This document shows positions 13,883 to 24,100 of a DNA stretch of 64,000 bases, piece after piece. The position numbers and the translations under genes were made by a program. Origin of the DNA: Biscogniauxia marginata. Lineage: Eukaryota; Ascomycota; Sordariomycetes; Xylariales; Xylariaceae. The notes below the pieces were generated by a model that saw only the letters and a list, made by a program, of their open reading frames with translations, searched no databases and had not been told where the DNA came from. How positions within the stretch are numbered: position 1 is the stretch's first letter; each line of letters begins with the position of its first letter. The stretch spans positions 1,240,001 to 1,304,000 of the forward strand of contig MU404055.1 in NCBI GenBank assembly GCA_022695795.1, in the 5' to 3' direction.

Positions 13883-14316
13883 CCACTCATAATCAATTAG
13901 GTAGCGTAGATCGTCGCGGTAGGGAGGCGGCGTCGAGGGTTCATCCAAAGATATGCGACTGCGCTATCGAAACGGCGAGCCACTGGTCCATCTTCGTTGG
14001 TCGGTTTGAGGGCGACGCGCTTGTGGACAAACAATTGATTCGTGGCCGCCTTTCCTTTCTCCCCACGGACGAACGAACGAACGAACCAATTGAAGCCCTA
14101 TGGTCTCTACACTACATACAATAGGGGGAGTCTCCGCATCGCGGAACAAATCGCATTGGCGGCTGTTTCTTTGCCAGTCGGTAAGTTAGGTAGTTTCATC
14201 GGGCAGCAACACGTAACCTACATAGGAAGATGGAATCCGTAAGGATGGACGGCCCTGACGGGTAGTTGTGATTTGGGTCAAATTTCGATCTCGCGATATA
14301 CGCGATCACGGTAGCC

Positions 14317-14343
14317 ACATACATACATACATACATACATACT
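14317..14343. repeat. (ACAT)n tetranucleotide microsatellite
   Basis: Six to seven uninterrupted ACAT units in intergenic DNA. Confidence 0.9.
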
Positions 14344-16262
14344 TTCTAACCTGCCCAATCACCCAACTCACTTGTCACTACGCTGGCGTAATGCTAGGCT
14401 GGCCCGGGCCGGCAAAGAAAAGGGGATAGGTATTTGTCGTAGCTAGGGTAGGTACCTACCTAGACAAAGGGGGCTACGGCGGTCGGTCGGTCGCCCGGCC
14501 CGAGCTTGATGTTTGGGTCGTCTGGCCCTGACGGCCGGTGTGAAACAACCGTATACGTCACGCGGGCGGGAAGAGATATATGAATAGATGTATGTATGGA
14601 TGGATGGATAAGCGAATGGGGCGGATGATTTACTTGGATGGTTGGTCGGGTCGCTCTTCGCTGGACTGCTTACGGCTGTGGTTTATGGGGGTAAGTACCA
14701 AACTGGTGATGCCGGGGGCATAGGATAGAATGGCGGTGCTAGCACTGTTTTCTCTGTTCACGGTTTTTGGTTTTGGGGGGGTTTTTTTTTCTTTGAAGAT
14801 TTCCTACTTACTTCGTTATTGCCGCACCAGACTGGGAGAAACGCGAGTTTGAGTACACCGACAATGTGATATTCCGATAATGCTCCTCTAGGTGTAAAGG
14901 AGATACGGTATGATGATGATTTATCTAGACAGGGTAAGGCTGCAAGGTTTCCATAACAGCCTACAAAGAATACAGTAATGTCAATATCGAACAATGTAGT
15001 ATTCAGACCTACACTTACGAACAGGAAGTAGCTCCACGGTTGGTAGAGAACACGCATAGAAATGTGTATGCGTTCTACGTATATTCTTACACGGGAAAAG
15101 GCAAAATCAAAAGTGACTTACTCCCCCCATGGTCTCTGGTTGGTCAAGTTCTAGGTCTAGTACCCTAGTTCGGGCATCTCTCGTGGTTGAAAAAAGAATA
15201 ACAATTATCGCGACCAAGACAATTGACTTCCTTCGTTTCCCGGCACCCAGCAACGCGATGTTTTCCTGTGCTATGAGCGCCTATACATACTCAAGAGCAT
15301 CATCGATGCAGCTAACTTCCCAACAAGTTTCACTTCCCTTGCCGACGAGAAGAGCGGGCATAGGAGAGCAGAGTAAAATACATTACAGACTTGACACGCT
15401 TTGTGTTTCCTACGAGCATGAAAATGCCTAACTAGGTAGGTAGGTGTAGTGACTCCGACTCGGAAATAATCTTGTAAAGGTATCAACTCTCTCTGTTCGT
15501 CTTAACGTAGTCTTATCCACAGGCCACGAGGACACCGCAGCCAATTTGATGTATCTACTTAGAGAACTTAAGATTGAGGATTTCGCTTCATCAAGCAGCA
15601 AAATCGACTAAAGTGCCAAGGGCTCCTTTTCAGTAACAGCCCTCGCGAGTGGAAATTTAGAGTACCTAGTGAGAGGAGCGAGCTGTGACAAACTTGATGG
15701 ACAGACAAATCCGCGTTCTCCGTACAACATACCAGTCCTCGGTATATCTCTAACAAGAGCATTATAATATATACTTCAAGATGTTCCTCGCCCAAGCACC
15801 GATGTGATGATGGCAAGAGCATCACTGGTAATTAAATACCATATACTAAAAGAAATAGGCCGCCCACGCACAAAACATCCCTCTTCGTGCGTACATGCCT
15901 AATATACACCACCTCCCCTGGCTAGATATGATACAGGGCCTAGATGAGGTCTTTCCCACATCCTTGAAAAAGCAGGTCTTGTGAGTTGGCTGTGATTCTA
16001 GATGCCCATGTCTCTGAATACTCAACCCACAAAAGTAGCTAGTACCATGACTTTTATAGACAATTTCTCTGTTCGGTGAGCTTTCCATTTTGCGAACTTT
16101 CTCCTTCCCCTCCCCGTCCCATGTAATGAGCGCGATATATCTAGACGGCAGCTAGGACACGAGCCTTCTTTTTAATGCCAAGGGCGTCATCGTGGCGCCA
16201 TCTACATTCCGACAACAGCCGGCATTCTTTACCCCCAGACCTCGGAACCATGGCAAACGCAC

Positions 16263-17089
16263 CTACGGGTCGAAATCGAACATGATTCCCTGAGCTCGGG
16301 GTTTCGTTTCCCCAACGTCCATCTGTAGCAGCGTGCCCGTCCACGTGGTCCCGTTCCCTCTTTTCAACTGGTAGTCGCCCACGATGCTAAAGCCGCTGCG
16401 CGCATAATACCTGGCAAAGCATTAGTCATAAAAGTCGACTTCTCCCGAACCAGGCGCGGAGCAAGTCTTGGCTGCGGGGAGGGCGCGGGGGGGACTCACC
16501 GAACAAGCTTTCGATCGTTCCCTGCCCAGCCGTCGACATAGATCCTTCTCTTCCCCTTCCGCTTAGCGTACTCTATGGCCGCCTGGATCAGAGCCCCACC
16601 GGCCCCGTCTCGATGTCTGCCCGTCCTGTAGTCTGTGATCATCACCTCGATATACACGAAGTCGTCATTATTGCCACCCGACGCAAGGTCTAGATGGGCC
16701 TGCGACTTGATGTATTTCGGCACCCAACCCTCTCGTAAGACTATGGCCCCAACCGGGACGAGCCACTGCCCGTCGGAGCCCCTGCGGCTGCGGCAGGCTT
16801 CCGGCACTAGGTCTGGGGTATCGTAAGGTGAGGTTGCTAGCACCGCCTCCACGATGAGAACGCGTAGCGCCTCCCCTTTTCCAGTAGAGTGGTATACTGC
16901 GGACTGCTCCAGCTGCTGCTGCGTCTCCTCCGTAAAGCCTGTTTTCTGCGAAAAGGGAGTCGATCCCCACTGCTCACCGCTCCCTATGGAAGTGAGGTAC
17001 GGGAGGGTCGAATCGAACGCCTCGACGATGAATTGGACGTCATCGGGAACCCGGGCGTTCCGGATGTGGAAACGAGGGGAGGATGCCAT
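16263..17089 (-). CDS. GNAT-family N-acetyltransferase
   Basis: Two exons, 17089-16500 and 16410-16263, around an 89-bp intron (GTGAGT donor, GACTAAT branch, GCCAG acceptor); 245 aa. The N-terminus reads as a GNAT beta1-alpha1 (FHIRNARVPDDVQFIVEAFD). An acetyl-CoA-binding motif A follows (DFVYIEVMITDYRTGRHRDG, then GAGGALIQAAIEYAKRKG), with RxxGxG/A-like spacing. The C-terminal strand GWAGNDRKLVRYYARSGF resembles the usual GNAT motif B with paired Tyr. Family knowledge: transfer of acetyl from acetyl-CoA to an amine; the substrate cannot be read from sequence. It lies about 1 kb from the 3' end of the repeat-protein gene on the same strand. Whether it belongs to that putative RiPP cluster is open. 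Confidence 0.85.
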
Positions 17090-18038
17090 AGCTTATAGTT
17101 GACGCGACCCCCGACGATCGGTGTGTTTCAAGGAAAATAATATCAAGAGGACAAGGGAGAGTAGTTAGTTTGCCAGAGTTAATACGGTACATAGTCTAGT
17201 ATGTATAGGATTGCACTGCATTGAGCTAAGGTGGCTTACACAGTACTTCCACTAGAGCCGACTTTGGTTTCATCATTCGAGGTGTCAAAGTTGATAGCAG
17301 GGGTCCGGCATTCATAGGGATGGATTTTCAAGGCTAGAACAAAGTACCTACATGCTGTGCATGCAGCTTACATGCATATGGTATGTGCCGCGATTAAACC
17401 GTAGGTATCACGTTGATAGCCCACCCCCCCCTGCCATTATAGCCTGTTAGCTGATGTCGAGCCAAAGGCTTGTTTTAACGTCATGACCTATCAACGTCTC
17501 CCGTCCGTCCAGCGAACAGACCATCTATATACTAAACTCCACTCATGATCTGCGTTGCTGTCCATCAGAGTTGTTCCCCTTTGGAAGAGCTTCGACACCA
17601 TAGAGCTAGTTAAACTTTGGAAGACAATACAAACAGGGAAAAGATCAAGCACGTATGAACTTCACAGAGGAAGAAACACACGAGGCACGCTCACGTTACT
17701 TTTAGGGACATTCTAAGATGGTTTTACGATTGCTCAATTCTTATTGGATCATTGACCGGGTGGCAACCCGAGAGAAGTGATTGGCAATTCCTAGTACATA
17801 GCTCCATTTCCTCCGCCATCACACGGGAGCACTCATAACAACGACTACTTCAGGTCCCACGATCCTACCGGTTCCCTTGCCGCCCATCCCCGTGGGGCCT
17901 AAGCACTAAGACATGCGCGTAGGATCCTTTCGATGCCGTTGCTAAAAGAAAAGAAGTTTAGCGTAAAATGCTACCCGGGGTTACAAGCGAGCCTTGAACC
18001 AACCTTTTCCAGCCGTCGGTTCAACAGTGGGCTTAAGC
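17090..18038. other. Intergenic region between acetyltransferase and repeat-protein gene
   Basis: About 950 bp containing the acetyltransferase promoter side and the 3' flank of the repeat-protein gene. No open frame of interest is present. Confidence 0.5.
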
Positions 18039-18491
18039 TTAGTTGGCTTTGACGGGCTTGTCATAAGCAACATCAGCGTCTAGTTCAGAGCCACGGGCTA
18101 CCTTGACTGGCTTGTCGTAAGCAACATCAGCGTCGAGCTGAGAGTCGCGAGCCACTTTGACGGGCTTATCGTAAGCTACGTCAGCATCAAGCTCGGAGCC
18201 GCGAGCTACCTTGACCGGCTTGTCGTAAGCAACGTCGGCGTCTAGTTCAGAGCCGCGGGCCACTTTGACGGGCTTGTCATAGGCAACATCAGCATCAAGC
18301 TGGGAACCACGGGCTGCCTTGACTGGCTTGTCATAGGCAACGTCGGCATCAAGCTCAGAGTCGCGAGCCACCTTGACGGGTTTGTCGTAGGCGACATCCG
18401 CATCTAGCGCAGAGCCGGCATCCAGAGGGGCAGCAAAGACATTGGAGAGGAGAAAGGGGGCGATAGCCAGAATCCAAGTAGCGGCCTTCAT
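18039..18491 (-). CDS. Secreted tandem-repeat protein, candidate dikaritin-type RiPP precursor
   Basis: Intronless, 150 aa. Residues 1-20 are a signal peptide (MKAATWILAIAPFLLSNVFA, cleavage likely after VFA). After a short APLDAGSA spacer come six complete 18-residue repeats and one truncated copy. Every copy carries the identical core LDADVAYDKPVK; only the linker varies (VAR or AAR, then G/D-S-E/Q). One Tyr per repeat falls at residues 35, 53, 71, 89, 107, 125 and 143. The linker offers a K-x-A-R site for a kexin/furin-like protease rather than the usual KR. A start at 18662 in the same frame is possible, but a TATATATA box near 18,622-18,634 lies inside that extension and the signal peptide begins at 18491, so I prefer 18491. 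Known family pattern: ustiloxin/phomopsin/asperipin precursors combine a signal peptide, repeated Tyr-containing cores and protease sites, next to a UstYa gene. That matches the divergent neighbour here. Alternative: a repeat-containing secreted effector or cell-wall protein. Confidence 0.85.
   Translation of the reverse strand: MKAATWILAIAPFLLSNVFAAPLDAGSALDADVAYDKPVKVARDSELDADVAYDKPVKAARGSQLDADVAYDKPVKVARGSELDADVAYDKPVKVARGSELDADVAYDKPVKVARDSQLDADVAYDKPVKVARGSELDADVAYDKPVKAN
18042..18407 (-). repeat. 54-bp in-frame tandem repeat (6.8 copies)
   Basis: Seven copies of a 54-nt unit inside the precursor gene. The copies differ mostly by synonymous changes, while the encoded core is invariant in all seven. 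This indicates selection or gene conversion on the peptide rather than a fresh DNA duplication. Confidence 0.95.
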
Positions 18492-19161
18492 GTTGGAAAG
18501 ATGTTGCAGTGATGAGTTAAGGATATCAATGTATTGAACGGTAAGGTGCTTTTCTGGGGGTCTGCAGGTGCGATGATGATGGGTAAGTCCTGACCTTCCT
18601 GAGGCCGGGGAAGGACTGCCCTTGATATATATACGCGTAATTGTCGTGAGAGAACCGGGCATCGGATCACGACATCAAATAAACGTCTTCGTTCTCGTGA
18701 ATGAGGAATTACAGACCACGAGCTAGAACGAGCATCACATCCTTACCTCAGCATGCACCCCTCATCGACGCAAGGTGTTCTCGGTGTGATCGGATGTCTA
18801 TATCATGGTATGGTTGGACGAAGACGTGCCAGCGCTTTGATTATCTAATGCATATGCCGCAGGCTTGCGTAGAGATTGGCATGCGTATAGGCACTTTGGG
18901 GAAAGATGCTCCTAAGAAGGCATGTAAGAATCGAACCATACTCCAAAACACTCTTCAAATGTGTATTAGTCACTCCATAGCACTCTTCCGGTGTGTATTA
19001 GTCACTCTATAGCACCTTGTCGATGTGTATTAGTCAAGAGAGAGAGCTTAACATGAGTCATGCAAGTACTCTAGAGGTTAGAAAAGACCCAAGTCTCGGC
19101 ACTTATAGTTTTCCTAGGAGGTGGCCAGCCCGCCCCGTCTTCAAGTTTTTCATTCTTCACA
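18492..19161. promoter_or_regulatory. Divergent promoter shared by precursor and UstYa-like gene
   Basis: 670 bp between two head-to-head start codons. On the - strand a TATATATA element near 18,622-18,634 sits about 130 bp before the precursor ATG. Towards the + strand gene lies a 32-bp tandem repeat (18,935-19,040). Co-regulation of the two genes is inferred from this arrangement. Confidence 0.6.
18935..19040. repeat. 32-bp tandem repeat in the divergent promoter
   Basis: The string GTGTATTAGTCA recurs at 18,961, 18,993 and 19,025, an exact 32-bp period, with a further degenerate partial copy just before. Units share CACTC(C/T)ATAGCAC. It is non-coding and could be a reiterated transcription-factor site. 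Confidence 0.85.
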
Positions 19162-20500
19162 ATGTCTCCCAGCTCTCTCTCGTTCTCATCCTCAAAGACC
19201 ACCACCATGGAGAAGTCAGAAGGCTACCGGCCCATCGAGCAGCTTGATGATCCCAAGTCGAGCTCTGAGATGGAGGACTCCATGCTGTTAACCGGCGACA
19301 CCGTCCCGCGTCAGCAGCGGCGCTTCAGGCCCCTCGTCCTCCTAGCTGGGGGCTTAGCTCTCGTTGTGTACACTCTCTTCGTCGTTGCCATGACCTCCAA
19401 GGTGGCCCAGAAGAACAGGCTCTACGGGTCTAGAATGCAGAACAGTTAGTCGTCCCCCTTCCAGAAATAGATCGTCATACGTAGTTAGTTAGCCAGCTAA
19501 CCTCGTGTATGAACAGCACTGCTGGATGACTACGTCGAGTATGAGAACCATGTGATGGAACAATGGGAGGACGTGGATCCCAGCGAGCCCGTCTACTTCG
19601 CGGACCCGAGCCCCGAGATTGACCATAACTGGCATGTACTGCTCCAGCGTAAGTTTTCCATTTAATCACCAACCCCGCAACATGAATATATCATTTGCTG
19701 AACAATCTGTAGACCTGAATATTGCCGTACCTCGCAAGGTGATGGAGGACCTAGGGAGGGTAGACGAGGGCATCGAATTCCCAGACGGCACCTTCTTCGC
19801 TTCGGTAATGGTTTACCATCATCTGCACTGTCTCGTAAGTCTGCATCTTCCTGCCCCGCCCCATCTACAACTAGAAACGTCCTGGTACTGTCCTCTAACG
19901 TTCTGCAGAAAACCCTCTACCACCTCCTGCATCCGGAGTACTACGGGATGGACAAGATGACAGACGAGGAGAAGGCCAAGTCGAGAGAGCACACAGGTAA
20001 ATCCCACAGATAACACCCAATCCATCTATCTACTCTCACCATTTTCCTTTTCCTTTTCCCTCTTCATCTTCCAACCCTTCCCCCTCCCCCCCCCCAAAAC
20101 CCAAACCCAAGACTAAACTGATTGCTGACCTCCCCCTTCCCCCTTCCCCCATCCCCCCAGACCACTGTCTCCACATGCTCAAAGAGGCTGTGATGTGCCA
20201 GGGGGACACCACCATCCTGACCATGAAGTGGGCCGAATACGGCGCCCTGCCCATCGGGAACCTGACTACTCCGCACGAGTGCGTCAACTGGGATCGGCTA
20301 GTCGAGGGCGCCGCGACCATGTCGGTGGACGTCTTCGCGAACGGCATGCTCACCCACCCGAAATTCGGTACGTATTTGCATAGGACGAGACAACATTAGC
20401 TTGTACTTCGGTTCGCTGACTTTGAATCTTGGGTTTTTTTTTTTCTCTAGGACCCGTTTTCATTGACGGCCAGTTCGCTCCGGTGCTGAGCCAAAAGTAA
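19162..20500 (+). CDS. UstYa-like (DUF3328) membrane protein, candidate RiPP cyclising oxidase
   Basis: Six exons: 19162-19444, 19517-19648, 19713-19834, 19909-19996, 20161-20367 and 20451-20500. All junctions are phase-consistent and give 293 aa. A second in-frame ATG at 19207 with CCACC context could be used instead. Residues 57-77 form one transmembrane helix after a short cytosolic N-terminus. The lumenal part contains the two hallmark motifs of the UstYa family: HHLHC at 174-178 (HxxHC) and DHCLHML at 209-215, followed by VMCQGDTTILTMKW. The segment before them (DPSPEIDHNWHVLL) is also typical. Family knowledge: UstYa/UstYb-type proteins act on Kex2-processed core peptides in dikaritin pathways and are implicated in oxidative macrocyclisation at Tyr or neighbouring side chains. 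Being divergent from the repeat precursor makes that peptide the obvious substrate (inference). Intron 4 is unusually long (164 bp) and pyrimidine-rich. Confidence 0.92.
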
Positions 20501-21172
20501 ATATCCCTTCTTCGGTCTAGTCGTGTCATCGCTAGGGAGGGTGTCAATCAAGACTTAGGAGAGAAGTATATGTATGCGTCTCCCAAGACCGCAAATCATT
20601 CAGCTACAACCTCAATTTGGTCTTAAGGGAGAAGTGGTAGTTCACTTCGGGGACTAGGTAGCGAATGGCTTGATTATAGTAATAGGACCTAGATTAACGC
20701 TCTACTACGTTCTACCAATATCGTTGGATGGCAGGGATGAAAAATGAATGAATGGGCATGACGTTTTGAGTCTTAATAGGATACTACGGAGAGAAATTGC
20801 GCATCACGTATTATGAAGACCTAGAAATCTCCTAATCATCACCGGGTTTTTTTTATTTTGGGTGTCCATGCTCTACCACTCGGGTTAGAGACAACTACGC
20901 GGATTCCGGAAGATACGGCACTGTCTGTCTAGCAATAGTGTACACTGTTGGGCACTGCAACCTGCTCATCTGTGTAGAGCAGCGGCCCCTGTAACCGTAT
21001 TGGCCAACGTTTCCGAAAAGCAACTGGTATCCCTTTAACCCTCGGTGGCCTCTGTATCCGTATTGGCCACTGATTCCGAAAAGCAAATGTTATCCTCAGA
21101 GGAAAATTCGTCAATAACCCCATTCCTCATACAGGAGACGAGTTTTCCATGTGCGGTTGTAGTTCTCACCAC
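20501..21172. other. Convergent intergenic region with a 63-bp tandem duplication
   Basis: Lies between the stop of the UstYa-like gene (+) and the stop of ufd2 (-). Apart from two imperfect 63-bp units near 20,985-21,110 I see only 3' flanking sequence. Confidence 0.5.
20985..21110. repeat. Imperfect 63-bp tandem duplication
   Basis: GTAACCGTATTGGCCA at 20,991 and GTATCCGTATTGGCCA at 21,054 start two units that also share TTCCGAAAAGCAA. The 63-bp period is a multiple of three. On the - strand both units can be read as ...FG..GQYGYRG in one frame, but that frame lacks a start codon. Confidence 0.75.
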
Positions 21173-24100
21173 TTAACCAGAGGTGGTATCCATTGCGTCA
21201 GTAGACGCATTCGCCCTAGCTGCAGCAACTCGCTCAGCCTTCCAAGCCTCAATTCGAGCACGAAGATCGTCAGCAGGGACGACATCATCGATCGTCATTG
21301 GGTTTCGGGTGAAAGGGTCCAATGGGTTCGAAAGAAGTTGCTGGATGATTGTGGATCGGTCAACGATGTTCTGAGAGGGCAGAATGACGGGGTCAGTCAT
21401 CAAATCGCCAATCAGGGGATCCTCAAATTCGTCGGGTATCTCGCCCAAGTCGAGCTCGGCCTGATCTAGCCGTTCCTTTGCCTCCGCAAACTTCTTTCTA
21501 AGCGCATCCCATGCCTCAACTGTCTCCGGTGGCTTTTGGAGACTGTTGCTAAGTAGGCGAGACGCAGTCTCGAAGTTCGAGGGCTTGTACGAGCGTCCAT
21601 CCGCAGCGACCGCGTCAACGAAAGTTTGCTTTGGGCCGAGGTTGAGATAGACATCAACGAAGTCGGATAAGAGAGCCTTGGGGTCGAAATGGTACTTCTT
21701 CGCATCTTCGACTTTGAGTTGACCTCGTTTTGGACCGACCAGGGATTCGAGATTGTAGTTCAGCATACCTGCCAGTCGAGTGACTATCTCGGGCATGGTG
21801 AAGGCATCACGTAGTGTCTCGGTGAACAAGTTCATCATCCCCATTGTCTCGTTGACCAGCTGCATCCAGGACTGGCACTGATGCTCTGCTTGCTCCAGAT
21901 CGGTTCGAATCTTCTCCTTATCCTCATGTGATATGGCCGAATCTTGCAGTTGCTTCTGGTAGTCATGGATCTTTACCAGCTTTGTTAAAGCCTCGTCAAG
22001 CAAGTAGGTTGCATCATTCAGGAGCAGGTTCACAAACTGCACGAAGAATTGCCGGTTGTTTCTGCATTCGTTAGCTTACGTGTCATCCTAGAACCAGACG
22101 CATGCGACTCACCTGCTTTCTCTGCTGAGCTGGCCCTTGTAGACGTTATTGGGCCAGATGGTCTTGATGACCTGGAAAATCTCGTAGCGGATGTTGAACT
22201 TATCATAGAACGCCGAGCTGACACCGCTATGCTCACATTCTGAGAATGTTAGTACATAATAGCCTAGTGACCACGTGGAGCATACCTATGTAGAACTTCA
22301 TAAGCGAATGCAGGAGATGTTCGTTAGCGAATTCCGATCCTATCAGCGTGTCACCCAGAACACCGCGACTGAGATGATACAGTGGCCAGGTACCGGCGAA
22401 GAGCAGCGTAACGAGGGAAGACTTCAAGTATGGGTTCTTGATGTATTCCGAAGATCTCAGAAATGTAATACATAACGTGATAATCTCGTCCCCGACGGCG
22501 GACACCAGAATGTTTGGCAAGAACCTAGCAGATGAGTAAGTGGTGGGCGTGCACGAGTAACCAACAGCGAGTAACGTACCGGAAGACAAACTTGAAATTA
22601 TCCACAACATCCTGAAGGGCATATTCAGGCAGGCAGCTAAACGCATCGGGCTTGTCACCCGAGAGAGGCAGCTTGATAGTCTTGCCAGGCGTATAGTTCG
22701 ATCCACTAGCGACTCTGAGGAGAAAAACAGCGACGTATCGCATGAACTGTAGCGATAACGTCTGCATGCCCTGATCGAGAACCACTCCGTTAATGGCATA
22801 CTTGAGTGCAATGTGTCGTTCCAGAGCATTGATAGTGTTCTGGTGGGAGATCTTGGCCACCGAGAGGCGGAGTGGATCCTAGTCGAGGTTAGCACGTATG
22901 TCCAACTAAGTCCAAACGACAGACTTACATTCTGCATCTTAAGCATTTCCTCTTCCACCTGCTTGATCATACCCTCAATGTACTTAATTTCCCTGTCGAG
23001 GTCTTTCAACTTGCCGTGGGTCGCACCGAGACCGTAGTGGTGGGCTGCTAGAGTCAAGAAAAATACTTCAGAGATGAAGTTAGATGATCCGTCTACCTTC
23101 TTGCGGTAGAAAGCCTCGGAAGTGGCTTGGTCAGCGTTCAACTTGGTCTCGTCACTCATGTCAACCCGGGGACTTCGTCGGAGATACTCAATGTCCACCT
23201 TGTCTATCTTGGAAAAAGTGGCATCCATGAAAGGTTGGCAGAGCTGGTCCAGGATCGCTGTCACGTTGACCATAAACCCATCAGAGGCAACTTCCGTAGC
23301 CTTGACACGCATTGCCCGTCGCTTGTGGTTGCTGTTCAAAATGAAAGCAAACCAATCGAGAGTCTGATTTCGGGATGACGCACTAGCTCGAACGAAGGCG
23401 TTGATTATAGTTGTCAGATCATCCTGGTGAGCCTTCAGAGTCATCTGCAGCGCAGTCTGCCCAGTCTTGATATGGCCTTGATCAATTGTTCGAGGGCTGT
23501 TGAAGTAAGACTTGGCAACATCACTTTGAAGTGGCGAGAGCCGGAAGAATGGCCCTAGAATGGTCTGCATCTCGGAGGCCACTGCAATGTGCTCTTTTGT
23601 CATATTCGATGTTGGCGCAACTCGAAAGTGCGGGTGCTTTGCAAGGGCCTCTAGCAACGGCGGGAATCTCGCATACGTGAGAAGGGACTAAACGGAATCA
23701 GATCTGTCTGGCATATTGGATGTATACGATGTCTTACGTTGATATATGGCTTATAATCATCATTCATCGTCATATTGGCGACTCTCTTGCTCATGTCGAC
23801 CATGGCGTTAGTGAAGACTGTAGCAACAGAATCTTCGGTCTTTACGCGCAGCGCAGCTTCGGTGAAGAAGTCCAGACATACGCCATCCTCGTTCTCATGA
23901 TGGCGAAGAAGATATGGCACCAAGGTGTCGTGGGTCGGATTGAGCTCTCGGCTGCTTTTGGGTAAGTACTACTAGGCGTAAAAATTAGGGTTAATTGAAG
24001 AACAAATTACATACCTGAAGAGCTCAGGCATGACGATGGAGAAAATGCAGTTGCTCATGCAAAGCCGTTTGGCCTCGCTCAAAACCTCTTGTTTGTACGG

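Larger units (their letters stand above)
11858..16262. other. Intergenic region, no gene seen
   Basis: About 4.4 kb. The left end is the promoter side of the zinc-finger gene and the right end is the 3' side of the acetyltransferase gene. It holds a GC-richer patch at about 12,200-12,750 whose overlapping open frames on both strands look non-coding, a GCT repeat, an ACAT repeat and a TAGGTACCTA palindrome (14,448-14,462). Confidence 0.5.

Noticed and set aside
18492..18662. 57-residue N-terminal extension of the repeat protein (start at 18,662)
   Set aside because: It would bury the signal peptide and include the TATATATA box in coding sequence. The start at 18,491 is preferred.
18920..18945. 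B-box-like GGTTCGATTCT on the - strand
   Set aside because: No A box, D-arm or acceptor stem at tRNA spacing. It lies at the edge of the promoter tandem repeat.
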